Shown piece by piece: positions 1 to 6,788 of a DNA stretch of 9,893 nt (positions within the stretch are counted from its first letter, which is position 1; each line of letters starts with the position of its first letter). The notes under the pieces are model-generated. The model did not search any database. It saw only the letters and a program-made list of their open reading frames with translations, and was not told the DNA's origin. The stretch covers positions 1 through 9,893 of the forward strand of contig CAJARE010000023.1 of NCBI GenBank assembly GCA_903944255.1, given 5' to 3'. A program made the position numbers and the translations under genes. Source of the stretch: an uncultured beta proteobacterium. Lineage in GTDB: Bacteria > Pseudomonadota > Gammaproteobacteria > Burkholderiales > Burkholderiaceae.

Positions 1-383
1 CCATTCCAAGCATCCAAGCCGCCATCAAGAACGCGAACATGAGCGTGACCGGTAGCTTTGAGCATCCACCATAAACGGCTGGCATAGACTGAGCCCTGTT
101 TGTCATACGCGACGACTAGGGTATTTGGGTTGATGCCTAAACGGGTTTTAGTTTGAGCCCAAGCTTCGGGACTTGGTAATGGGTGTCGGCCGTTAGTGCC
201 ATTCGTAGGACCAGATAAATCTTGATCCAGATCGACATAGATCGCGCCCAACATGTGATTTTCTTCGTAAGCTTTTCTACCAGCCTGGGGATCAGCCAAG
301 TCAAAGCGGCAATCACATAACAAGACGTTCTCGCCACTATTGATGATTTCTTCTAACTGGTTTGCGGTAATTAGAGGAGTCAT
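1..383 (-). CDS. SseA-like sulfurtransferase (rhodanese family), N-terminal part, cut by the left edge
   Basis: The minus strand from the ATG at 383 reads MTPLITANQLEEII and continues open for 127 codons to the window edge, so the C-terminal part is missing. The residues match the first domain of two-domain rhodaneses (thiosulfate or 3-mercaptopyruvate sulfurtransferases): an early LLCDCRFDL strand, H43-M-L-G-A-I-Y-V-D-L, GRHPLPSP near 65-72, VVAYDKQG at 90-97, ASRLWWMLKATGH at 101-113 and LDGGLDAW at 119-126. In this family the N-terminal domain is catalytically inactive and often carries Asp where the active domain has Cys; D94 fits. The catalytic Cys would lie in the second domain, outside the window, so donor specificity cannot be judged. 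AGGAAG sits just upstream of the start with good spacing. The gene lies 61 bases downstream of the Rieske oxygenase on the same strand with no clear terminator between them, so co-transcription is likely. I assign no gene symbol because substrate is unresolved. Confidence 0.88.
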   Translation of the reverse strand, partial: MTPLITANQLEEIINSGENVLLCDCRFDLADPQAGRKAYEENHMLGAIYVDLDQDLSGPTNGTNGRHPLPSPEAWAQTKTRLGINPNTLVVAYDKQGSVYASRLWWMLKATGHAHVRVLDGGLDAWN

Positions 384-444
384 AAATCTTCCTAGTTGGA
401 CAAAGTAAAAGGATGTTCTTTAATGCAATATTCGAATGATTCTA

Positions 445-1551
445 TTATGCGCCATGGAAGTTCATGATGCGACGGTACCATTCATGAAAATGTTGCATGC
501 CATCTTCCATGGGGCTTTGATAGGGGCCTACTTCATTAATACCGCGGGCTAGGAGTGCAGCCCGCCCAGCATCCATGCGCTCTGCAATTTCATCATCTTC
601 AATGCAAGTTTCCATATAAGCGGCACGTTCAGCCTCAACAAACTCACGTTCAAATAAGGCAATCTCTTCGGGGTAATAAAACTCGACAATATTGCGAGTC
701 TTATTTGGACCAAGCGGATAAAGGGTAGAAATGCATAGGACGCCTGGATACCACTCCACCATCACATTGGGGTAGTAGGTCAACCAAATTGCACCGTGTC
801 TTGGGGTCTTGCCTTTGTGATGCCGTAAAACTGCTTCATGCCATTTGCTATAGGTAGCACTACCAGGGGCTTCAAGATTCTTGTGGATGCCTACAGTTTG
901 TACGCTGTGCCAGTCACCAAATTCCCAGTGCAGATCTTCGCAAGAAACAAACTTTCCCAAACCAGGATGAAAAGGCACTACATGGTAATCCTCAAGGTAA
1001 ACCTCGATAAACGTTTTCCAGTTGTAATTGCAATCATGTACTTCGACATGATCAAGGAGATAACCATCAAACTTCAGATCTTCAGCAACCCCTAGATTAG
1101 ATAAATCAGTGCGTACATCGCGAGGACCTTCAAATAAAAGCCCTTGCCAATTTTGCAAAGGAGATTTGCCTAAATTGAGACAGGGTTTGTCTTCAAAGTG
1201 AGGTGCGCCTAATAAATGACCACCCAAATCATATGTCCAACGATGGAGTGGACACACAATATTATTAGTAATTCCACGTCCATTGAGCATGAGTGCTTGG
1301 CGATGACGGCAGACATTGGAAAGTAATTCAACGCCAAATTCATTACGAACTAATATGCGCCCCTCATTTTCTGCAGTCAGGGTTTGATAGGAGCCCATTT
1401 CAGGTACCATGAGTTCATGGCCGACATAGCCAGGCCCCTGCTTGAAAAGCAGTTCAATTTCTTGCTGATATAAATCAGCGTCAAAATATGCCGAAACCGG
1501 CAGTTGTAGATTGGACGGCGCAAGCTGCTGCGCGGTAGCCAGATTAGTCAT
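445..1551 (-). CDS. Rieske [2Fe-2S] aromatic ring-hydroxylating-type oxygenase, alpha subunit
   Basis: A 368-residue protein with the two-domain layout of Rieske non-haem iron oxygenases. The Rieske cluster motif is C81-x-H83-x16-C100-P-L-H103. The catalytic domain has NWKTFIEVYLEDYHVVPFHP at about 177-196: H190 and H195 are the expected iron ligands, E187 the likely acidic bridge to the Rieske centre, and D319 or D320 in the later CIEDDEI motif the likely third ligand. Such enzymes use O2 and electrons from a reductase to hydroxylate or demethylate substrates in the cytoplasm. The substrate cannot be read from sequence; the EDxxI type C-terminus resembles the choline/betaine and carnitine monooxygenase branch as much as true arene dioxygenases (inference). 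No beta subunit, ferredoxin or reductase gene is visible nearby. I prefer the ATG at 1551, preceded by a G-rich GGGGGTGGGG run, over an in-frame GTG at 1560, which would add three residues. It is divergent from xseB. Confidence 0.9.
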   Translation of the reverse strand: MTNLATAQQLAPSNLQLPVSAYFDADLYQQEIELLFKQGPGYVGHELMVPEMGSYQTLTAENEGRILVRNEFGVELLSNVCRHRQALMLNGRGITNNIVCPLHRWTYDLGGHLLGAPHFEDKPCLNLGKSPLQNWQGLLFEGPRDVRTDLSNLGVAEDLKFDGYLLDHVEVHDCNYNWKTFIEVYLEDYHVVPFHPGLGKFVSCEDLHWEFGDWHSVQTVGIHKNLEAPGSATYSKWHEAVLRHHKGKTPRHGAIWLTYYPNVMVEWYPGVLCISTLYPLGPNKTRNIVEFYYPEEIALFEREFVEAERAAYMETCIEDDEIAERMDAGRAALLARGINEVGPYQSPMEDGMQHFHEWYRRIMNFHGA

Positions 1552-1571
1552 TCTCCCCACCCCCGAAAACG

Positions 1572-1585
1572 TCAGCCGAAGCTAA
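1572..1585 (-). promoter_or_regulatory. Small UUCG-capped stem-loop in the Rieske oxygenase leader
   Basis: On the minus strand the sequence is TTAGC-TTCG-GCTGA, a five-pair stem (one T-G wobble) closed by C-UUCG-G, a tetraloop known for high stability. It falls about 20 bases before the start codon, inside the presumed leader. Its function is unknown, and a stem this short could occur by chance. Confidence 0.3.
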
Positions 1586-1598
1586 GCGGAATAACCAA

Positions 1599-1625
1599 TC
1601 CAACCATCGACGGATCGATATTGGA
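1599..1625. promoter_or_regulatory. Interrupted dyad upstream of the Rieske oxygenase gene
   Basis: TCCAA (1599-1603) and ATCGA (1606-1610) are mirrored by TCGAT (1615-1619) and TTGGA (1621-1625) around a CGGA centre, with two unpaired bases on one side and one on the other. It lies just downstream of the putative minus-strand -10, so it could be a repressor operator or a stem-loop at the 5' end of the oxygenase mRNA. No known regulator motif is recognised. Confidence 0.35.
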
Positions 1626-1638
1626 CAGGAAGGGAGGG

Positions 1639-1644
1639 ATTATA
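1639..1644 (-). promoter_or_regulatory. Putative minus-strand -10 box for the Rieske oxygenase gene
   Basis: On the minus strand the divergent gap contains a perfect TATAAT, preceded by TGGG, which is one base off an extended -10. No good TTGACA-like -35 is visible at 16-18 bases upstream. Transcription would begin near 1632 and leave a leader of about 80 bases before the ATG at 1551. The position fits a promoter for the oxygenase and probably the sulfurtransferase; the assignment is by consensus only. Confidence 0.45.
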
Positions 1645-1712
1645 CCCATTTGGATGTCGTCTACCTTTAATATGTAGGGCAAACAGTATGGGAAATACCA
1701 AGGAAATCGCAT

Positions 1713-1946
1713 ATGCCAGCTAAAAAGTCTGAAAACCAAAAACCGGGTCTTGAGGTTCAGATTGACCCTGATTTGCGTTACGAGCAAGCCGTTAAAGAGC
1801 TAGAAAAGCTCATTTCTGACATGGAGTCTGGAAAATTTTCCTTGGAAGAGACACTCCTTGCCTACCAACGTGGCGCGGCTTTGTTAAAACATTGCCAAGG
1901 AGTACTGGCGCAAGTAGAGCAGCAAGTGAGAGTTTTTGAGGCTTAA
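1713..1946 (+). CDS. xseB: Exodeoxyribonuclease VII small subunit
   Basis: A 77-residue protein matching the XseB family over nearly its whole length. It contains YEQAVKELEKLISDMESG (23-40), then FSLEETLLAYQRGAALLKHC (42-61), and a helical LAQVEQQVRVF tail. These form the helical hairpin by which several XseB copies bind the large subunit XseA. Exonuclease VII degrades single-stranded DNA from both ends to short oligonucleotides and acts in mismatch repair and damage processing in the cytoplasm. The length is typical (E. coli XseB is about 80 residues). The lysine-rich first dozen residues are not conserved in the family. AGGAAA at 1701-1706 is well spaced from the ATG. The stop TAA overlaps the ispA start by one base (TAATG), indicating translational coupling. 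xseA is not in the window; xseB next to ispA and dxs is a common proteobacterial arrangement. Confidence 0.96.
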   Translation: MPAKKSENQKPGLEVQIDPDLRYEQAVKELEKLISDMESGKFSLEETLLAYQRGAALLKHCQGVLAQVEQQVRVFEA

Positions 1947-2848
1947 TGAATTCAGTTGATCAATTTCAGGAGTGGGTCACTTCTCACTCTAAGCGTACTG
2001 AAGCAGCTTTAGATAAGCTGCTCGATTCTGCACAAACCAATCCAACACGTTTACATGAGGCGATGCGGTATGCGGCTCAAGGTGGTGGAAAACGCATTCG
2101 ACCTTTACTGGTTTATGCCGCTGGTCAATTAGGCGATACAGATCATCAGCAAAAAGAAGCTGCCTTAGATGCTGCTGCGGTTGCTATCGAGTGTATACAT
2201 GCCTATTCATTAGTACATGATGACTTGCCTTGTATGGATGATGATGATTTACGTCGTGGTCGCCCCACTGTTCACAAGGCATTTGATGAGGCTACCGCTC
2301 TTTTAGTCGGAGACGCTCTTCAAACACGTGCATTTGAAATCTTAGCGAATGCGCAGTGCGGTGTGGATGTGCGCCTATTGATGATTAGCGCATTGGCTGC
2401 TGCATCAGGCTCGCGGGGTATGGCTGGTGGCCAGGCAATTGATTTGGAAAGCGTTGGTAAAAAACTGGATTTAGCGGGTTTGAAACAAATGCATGCAATG
2501 AAGACAGGGGCATTACTATCATGCGCTGTCGAGTTAGGTGGTATTGCTGCTGAGCTGAACCCAACTCAAATGGCGCATCTACAAGATTATTCTCAAGCCT
2601 TGGGTTTAGCATTTCAGATTGTTGATGACGTATTGGATGCCACAGCGGATAGTCAAACCCTTGGAAAAACAGCAGGGAAAGACGCTATCAATGATAAGCC
2701 GACCTATGTGACCTTGATGGGTTTAGACTATGCACAGAAAACGGCCAAAGAATTACAAGAAACTGCCATTAAAAGCTTAGATGGCTTTGGTAGTGATGCT
2801 CAAGCCTTAAAAGATTTAGCTTTTTTAGTTGTGAATAGAGCTAAGTAA
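1946..2848 (+). CDS. ispA: Farnesyl diphosphate synthase (geranyltranstransferase)
   Basis: A 300-residue trans-isoprenyl diphosphate synthase that joins dimethylallyl diphosphate with two isopentenyl diphosphates to give C15 farnesyl diphosphate. Visible motifs are GGGKRIRP (46-53) for IPP binding; the first Asp-rich motif DDLPCMD (92-98) followed by DDDLRRG, which binds magnesium and the allylic diphosphate; KTG (186-188); and the second Asp-rich motif DDVLD (227-231) followed by the LGKTAGKD region. The DDx4D form and an aromatic Y87 five residues before the first motif match bacterial FPP synthases, where that position limits chain length, so C15 is more likely than C20. Length agrees with E. 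coli IspA (299). GAGG at 1938-1941 lies within the end of xseB and serves the overlapping ATG. The product feeds undecaprenyl phosphate, ubiquinone and related lipids. dxs follows after 20 bases. Confidence 0.97.
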   Translation: MNSVDQFQEWVTSHSKRTEAALDKLLDSAQTNPTRLHEAMRYAAQGGGKRIRPLLVYAAGQLGDTDHQQKEAALDAAAVAIECIHAYSLVHDDLPCMDDDDLRRGRPTVHKAFDEATALLVGDALQTRAFEILANAQCGVDVRLLMISALAAASGSRGMAGGQAIDLESVGKKLDLAGLKQMHAMKTGALLSCAVELGGIAAELNPTQMAHLQDYSQALGLAFQIVDDVLDATADSQTLGKTAGKDAINDKPTYVTLMGLDYAQKTAKELQETAIKSLDGFGSDAQALKDLAFLVVNRAK

Positions 2849-2868
2849 GTAGATATTGATTTAATGAA

Positions 2869-4770
2869 ATGACTTTAACTTCCATCAACTCCCCCGCTGA
2901 TTTAAGAAAACTCTCTCGTGAAGAGCTGCCTCCTCTGGCGGATGAGTTACGTCAATTTGTTTTGGATTCCGTATCCAAAACAGGGGGTCATCTCTCCTCT
3001 AATTTAGGTACTGTGGAGTTGGCCATTGCTCTGCATTACGTCTTTGATACCCCTGACGATCGCATTGTGTGGGATGTAGGCCACCAAAGCTACCCCCATA
3101 AAATTTTGACTGGACGACGCGAACGCATGAGTACTTTGCGTCAGTTCCAAGGTATCTCTGGTTTTCCGCATCGAGCTGAAAGTGAATTTGATGCTTTCGG
3201 TACAGGGCATTCATCTACCAGTATTTCTGCTGCAATGGGAATGGCGCGCGCATTTCAAACGAAGGGTGAGCGTCACGTTGCAGTAGCAGTGATGGGTGAT
3301 AGTGCGATGACCGGTGGTATGGCATTTGAAGCGATGAACAATGCTGGCGTCTATGACGATCTTCCCTTAGTGGTGATTTTGAATGACAACGACATGTCAA
3401 TTTCTCCTGCGGTGGGTGCGCTCAATCGTCATCTTGCAAGACTACTGAGTGGCAATATTTATTCGGCCACCAAAAAAGGTATCGATAGTGTTCTATCGAT
3501 AGCGCCCCCTTTGCGTGAATTTGCTAAACGTCTTGAAGATCACGCTAAAGGCATGGTCTCACCATCAACGATTTTTCAAGAGTTTGGCTTTAATTACTTT
3601 GGGCCGATTGATGGGCATGATTTAGACGCCCTGATACCGATGCTACAAAACGTTCGCCGCTTAGCGCTTGAGGGTGGCGGACCACAGTTTTTGCATGTGG
3701 TCACGCGCAAAGGTCAAGGCTATGAGTTAGCTGAAGCAGACCCCGTTCTCTACCATGGCCCCAGTAAGTTCAACCCCGAAGAAGGTGTCAAAAAACCTGC
3801 TGCTAGCAAGAAAACTTTTACGCAAGTATTTGGTGAGTGGCTATGCGATATGGCACATGCTGACCCCTTATTGATTGGCATTACGCCTGCAATGCGTGAA
3901 GGTTCAGGCTTAGTTGAGTTTGAGAAACAGTTTCCGAAGCGCTATTACGACGTTGGTATTGCCGAGCAACATGCTGTCACTTTTGCTGCTGGTATGGCAT
4001 GCGAAGGAATGAAGCCAGTAGTGGCGATTTATTCCACTTTCTTGCAGCGTGCTTACGATCAATTGATTCATGATGTCGCAATCCAAGACTTGCCAGTGCT
4101 TTTTGCATTAGATCGGGCTGGACTTGTGGGTGCAGATGGGGCAACGCATGCAGGTGCCTACGACATCCCATTTTTACGCTGCATTCCGAACATGTTGGTC
4201 ATGACGCCTGCAGATGAAGCAGAATGTCGCGACTTGCTCACCACTGCCTATCATCAACCTCATCCTAGCGCAGTGCGCTACCCACGGGGCTCAGGGGTTG
4301 GCATAATTCCTTCAAAAGAACTACGGACCTTGCCACTAGGTAAGGGTGAGATTCGTCGCCAATCCAATGCAGATTCTGGAAATCGAGTGGCTATCTTCGC
4401 TTTTGGAACTTTGCTTTATACGGCCCTAGAAGTTGCAGAGGGTATTGATGCTACTGTGGCGAATATGCGGTTTGTAAAACCGTTAGATATAGATCTTCTG
4501 AAATCTTTAGCAGCAGATCACGATTATTTAGTGACGATTGAGGATGGTGCCATTGCCGGTGGTGCTGGAAGTGCCTGTTTGGAAGCGCTCTCTCTGTTAG
4601 GCATCAATAAACCCCTCCTGCAGTTAGGTTTACCTGACCAATTCATCGAGCATGGTGATTACAACTTGCTCATGACCAAGTGTGGCCTTGACGTAGAGGG
4701 TGTTTCCAATTCCATCAAACAACGTTTTCCGGCGCTAATTGCAATAAATTCAGCGCTTATAGGCAAATAA
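2869..4770 (+). CDS. dxs: 1-deoxy-D-xylulose-5-phosphate synthase
   Basis: A 633-residue thiamine-diphosphate enzyme that condenses pyruvate and glyceraldehyde 3-phosphate to DXP with loss of CO2; it is the first and often rate-controlling step of the MEP isoprenoid pathway, and DXP also feeds thiamine and pyridoxal synthesis. Motifs include GGHLSSNLG (39-47, with H41), WDVGHQSYPHK (68-78), GTGHSSTS (111-118), the ThDP/Mg motif GDSAMTGG (143-150) running to LNDNDMSIS (171-179), the cofactor-activating glutamate E366 in DVGIAEQHAV, and DRAGLVGADGATHAG (415-429) with PRGSG at 472-476. The motif starts GDS rather than the more usual GDG, which should be tolerated. Length is close to E. coli Dxs (620). 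The start gives the expected MTLTSINSPADLRKL beginning, but there is no convincing Shine-Dalgarno; translation may be coupled to ispA. It is in the same transcription unit as xseB and ispA. Confidence 0.97.
   Translation: MTLTSINSPADLRKLSREELPPLADELRQFVLDSVSKTGGHLSSNLGTVELAIALHYVFDTPDDRIVWDVGHQSYPHKILTGRRERMSTLRQFQGISGFPHRAESEFDAFGTGHSSTSISAAMGMARAFQTKGERHVAVAVMGDSAMTGGMAFEAMNNAGVYDDLPLVVILNDNDMSISPAVGALNRHLARLLSGNIYSATKKGIDSVLSIAPPLREFAKRLEDHAKGMVSPSTIFQEFGFNYFGPIDGHDLDALIPMLQNVRRLALEGGGPQFLHVVTRKGQGYELAEADPVLYHGPSKFNPEEGVKKPAASKKTFTQVFGEWLCDMAHADPLLIGITPAMREGSGLVEFEKQFPKRYYDVGIAEQHAVTFAAGMACEGMKPVVAIYSTFLQRAYDQLIHDVAIQDLPVLFALDRAGLVGADGATHAGAYDIPFLRCIPNMLVMTPADEAECRDLLTTAYHQPHPSAVRYPRGSGVGIIPSKELRTLPLGKGEIRRQSNADSGNRVAIFAFGTLLYTALEVAEGIDATVANMRFVKPLDIDLLKSLAADHDYLVTIEDGAIAGGAGSACLEALSLLGINKPLLQLGLPDQFIEHGDYNLLMTKCGLDVEGVSNSIKQRFPALIAINSALIGK
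3480..3501. repeat. Perfect 9-bp inverted repeat with a 4-base loop inside dxs
   Basis: TATCGATAG (3480-3488) is followed by TGTT and then CTATCGATA (3493-3501), an exact reverse complement. It encodes residues around G204-S210, a segment between the conserved Dxs motifs that is not strongly constrained in the family. In RNA it would be a compact hairpin; in DNA a dyad holding two ATCGAT sites. No role is known. Confidence 0.6.
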
Positions 4771-4795
4771 GCTCGTTTTGCTTGAAAATAGACCT

Positions 4796-5623
4796 ATGAA
4801 TGACATGAACCCCGCTTTTCTGAAAGCTAGCGCAATGCCTGACGTGCAATCCACTTTGGATGAGCGCGCATTGCCTATTGAAAAGGTTGGTATACGCGGC
4901 GTGCGTCACCCTCTCATCATTCGCAGTCAGACGGGCGACTTCCCATCAGTAGGGCAGTTTGAAATGGATGTCGCCTTGCCTGCCCATGTGAAGGGTACGC
5001 ACATGTCTCGTTTTATGGCGCTCTTGCAAAAGCAAGATAAGCCTGTTGACAGCACAACTGTGGTTCAAATGGTTAGTGCAATGTTGCCGTTATTAGATGC
5101 CAAAGAAGGTCATGTGCAGTTTACTTATACACACTTCGTCAAAAAAGCAGCGCCAGTATCTGGTGTTGAAAGTTTGATGGATTACGAAGTCACTTGGATG
5201 GCAACTGCAAAACAAAATACTGCGGGCAAGCTTGATATTGAATTAGGTTTACGCGCCCAAGTGCCAGTAATGAGTTTGTGTCCTTGTTCTAAAGAGATCT
5301 CAGAATTTGGCGCTCATAATCAACGCTCACATGTCACTATGACAGTAGTGCTCGATTCAAGCGCAAAAATGACTGTAGATGATTTAGTTGCTATTGCAGA
5401 GAGCGAAGCTTCTAGCGAGTTATGGGGATTATTAAAGCGCCCTGATGAAAAATGGGTGACTGAGCATTCCTACAGCAATCCCAAGTTTGTAGAAGACTTA
5501 GTACGTGATGTCGCTGGGCAACTGAAAGCAGACGAGCGAATTCGCTCTTTAGTGGTTGAAGCAGAGAACTTTGAGTCGATTCATAACCACAGTGCGTTTG
5601 CCCGTATTAGTCTGGTTAAATAA
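4796..5623 (+). CDS. folE2: GTP cyclohydrolase IB (FolE2)
   Basis: A 275-residue protein of the FolE2/MptA family, which converts GTP to 7,8-dihydroneopterin triphosphate and formate, opening tetrahydrofolate synthesis and supplying queuosine precursors. Recognisable blocks are MPDVQST near the N terminus, VGIRGVRHPL (31-40), KGTHMSRFM (66-74), SLCPCSKEISEFGAHNQRSH (160-179, with C162, C164 and H174) and ESIHNHSAFARI (260-271). Family knowledge places metal binding on a Cys, a Glu and His residues within these blocks; unlike FolE (type IA), the enzyme is not strictly zinc dependent and is Zur-regulated in some bacteria. No Zur site is evident here, and the gene appears to read on from dxs, 25 bases upstream. 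I chose the ATG at 4796 (MNDMNPAFL); an ATG at 4805 and a TTG at 4778 are in frame, and none has a clear ribosome binding site. Confidence 0.96.
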   Translation: MNDMNPAFLKASAMPDVQSTLDERALPIEKVGIRGVRHPLIIRSQTGDFPSVGQFEMDVALPAHVKGTHMSRFMALLQKQDKPVDSTTVVQMVSAMLPLLDAKEGHVQFTYTHFVKKAAPVSGVESLMDYEVTWMATAKQNTAGKLDIELGLRAQVPVMSLCPCSKEISEFGAHNQRSHVTMTVVLDSSAKMTVDDLVAIAESEASSELWGLLKRPDEKWVTEHSYSNPKFVEDLVRDVAGQLKADERIRSLVVEAENFESIHNHSAFARISLVK

Positions 5624-5635
5624 GGGCAGCAGCCC
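5624..5635. terminator. Very short hairpin between convergent folE2 and tsaD
   Basis: GGGC-AGCA-GCCC occupies almost all of the 14-base gap between the folE2 and tsaD stop codons. The stem is only four pairs and no uninterrupted U tract follows on either strand (TTATTT on the minus side). It could contribute to bidirectional termination, but it is weak. Confidence 0.25.
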
Positions 5636-5637
5636 GA

Positions 5638-6711
5638 CTACCTTAAATTATTACTTGCCAAATCCCAGCGGGGTTTGATGTCAAAGGCTCCTGATTTTGT
5701 GGAGCCATTATTTTCAGTAAGCATTCTGAGTGCTCCGGCAAAGGCGATCATGACACCATTGTCGGTACACAGTTCGAGAGGGGGGTAATGGGCTGCAAAA
5801 CCATTCTTTTTTGACATCTCATTGAATGCTGAACGTAGTTGGACATTTGCGCCTACTCCACCTGCCAAAACTAAATGTTTACATCCGGTTTCTTTAAGCG
5901 CTTTTGCAGCTTTACTCGTGAGGACTGCCACAATCGAGTCGACAAAGCTTCTGGCTAGATCAGCATGAAATTGCGTTATCTCAGCAGGGTCCACCATCTT
6001 TTTTTCATTGAATTTTTTTACTTGATTGAGAACCGCTGTCTTTAATCCAGAAAAAGAAAAATCTAAGTCGCCAGAATGCAACATTGGTTTTGGCAGATCA
6101 AAAATTCCAACACGCCCACTTTCTGCTAACTTTGAAATTGCTGCACCTCCCGGATAATCCAATCCCAAAAGCTTGGCTGTTTTGTCAAACGCTTCGCCTG
6201 CAGCATCATCTAAGGTTTCGCCTAAAAGTTCATACTGACCAATGCCAGAGACTTTCATGAGTTGGGTATGCCCACCAGACACCAAGAGGGCGATGAAAGG
6301 AAATTGTGGCGCTGTTTCTCCTAACAAAGGAGAAAGAAGATGTCCTTCCAAGTGGTGTATCCCAATTGATGGCACTTGAAGACCTTGAGCCAGGGCTTTT
6401 GCAAAGGCACTTCCAACCAGTAGAGCGCCTGCTAATCCTGGTCCTTGGGTAAAGGCTACGGCATCAATATCAGTCAATTTCAGACCAGATTGGCTCAAAG
6501 ATTGGTCTAAAAGGGGTATGACCCGGCGAATATGGTCTCGTGAGGCAAGCTCAGGTACAACACCCCCATAATCTCGGTGCATGGCGACTTGGGAGTGCAA
6601 ACCCTGGCCTAGAATGCCTAAAAATGCAGGTTTGCCCTCTTCCCAGGGTGTGGTGTTGTATAAAGCCACCCCGGTCTCATCACAAGAAGTTTCTATGCCT
6701 AAAACAATCAT
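5638..6711 (-). CDS. tsaD: tRNA N6-adenosine threonylcarbamoyltransferase
   Basis: A 357-residue TsaD (formerly Gcp/YgjD). With TsaB and TsaE it transfers the threonylcarbamoyl group from the TsaC-made adenylate to A37 of ANN-decoding tRNAs, giving t6A, which is needed for accurate decoding. Motifs are MIVLGIETSCDETG at the start, GGVVPELASRDH (49-60), TQGPGLAGAL (88-97), HHLEGH (119-124; H120 and H124 are the expected metal ligands), SGGHTQ (145-150), LDDAAGEAFDK (167-177), LAGGVGAN (282-289) and CTDNGVMIA (315-323; D317 the third metal ligand). It is an ASKHA-fold protein slightly longer than E. coli TsaD (337). The ATG at 6711 fits the family N terminus exactly; only a weak ribosome binding site precedes it. 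It is divergent from rpsU, a neighbour pair common in proteobacteria; the rpsU promoter region abuts its start codon. Confidence 0.97.
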   Translation of the reverse strand: MIVLGIETSCDETGVALYNTTPWEEGKPAFLGILGQGLHSQVAMHRDYGGVVPELASRDHIRRVIPLLDQSLSQSGLKLTDIDAVAFTQGPGLAGALLVGSAFAKALAQGLQVPSIGIHHLEGHLLSPLLGETAPQFPFIALLVSGGHTQLMKVSGIGQYELLGETLDDAAGEAFDKTAKLLGLDYPGGAAISKLAESGRVGIFDLPKPMLHSGDLDFSFSGLKTAVLNQVKKFNEKKMVDPAEITQFHADLARSFVDSIVAVLTSKAAKALKETGCKHLVLAGGVGANVQLRSAFNEMSKKNGFAAHYPPLELCTDNGVMIAFAGALRMLTENNGSTKSGAFDIKPRWDLASNNLR

Positions 6712-6726
6712 TTTTGTACTTGGTCG

Positions 6727-6735
6727 TGCTAGAAT
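6727..6735 (+). promoter_or_regulatory. Extended -10 promoter element for rpsU
   Basis: TGCTAGAAT matches the extended -10 form TGnTATAAT with one mismatch. No clear -35 is present 17 bases upstream (that region is the tsaD start), as is usual for extended -10 promoters. Transcription would begin near 6742 and give a leader of about 47 bases. The location in the 77-base tsaD-rpsU gap suits the main promoter of the rpsU-dnaG-rpoD operon. Confidence 0.5.
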
Positions 6736-6749
6736 CGCAATTCAGTTAA

Positions 6750-6767
6750 TTTTTCGATATTTTTCGA
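6750..6767 (+). repeat. Two TTTTTCGA copies spaced by one helical turn in the rpsU leader
   Basis: TTTTTCGA occurs at 6750-6757 and again at 6760-6767, a 10-base period, in the presumed 5' leader of rpsU. It may be a protein site or an unstructured U-rich tract that helps ribosome loading, or simply AT-rich sequence. Confidence 0.35.
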
Positions 6768-6788
6768 GCATATACGAGTTAAACCAGT

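Noticed and set aside
838..1095. 85-codon plus-strand reading frame
   Set aside because: Lies wholly antisense to the Rieske oxygenase, across its catalytic motifs, and its product resembles no family I know; a shadow frame.
1650..1676. TTGGAT with TATGTA as an xseB promoter
   Set aside because: The spacer is only 15 bases and both boxes are weak. A promoter for xseB must be in or near this gap, but I cannot place it.
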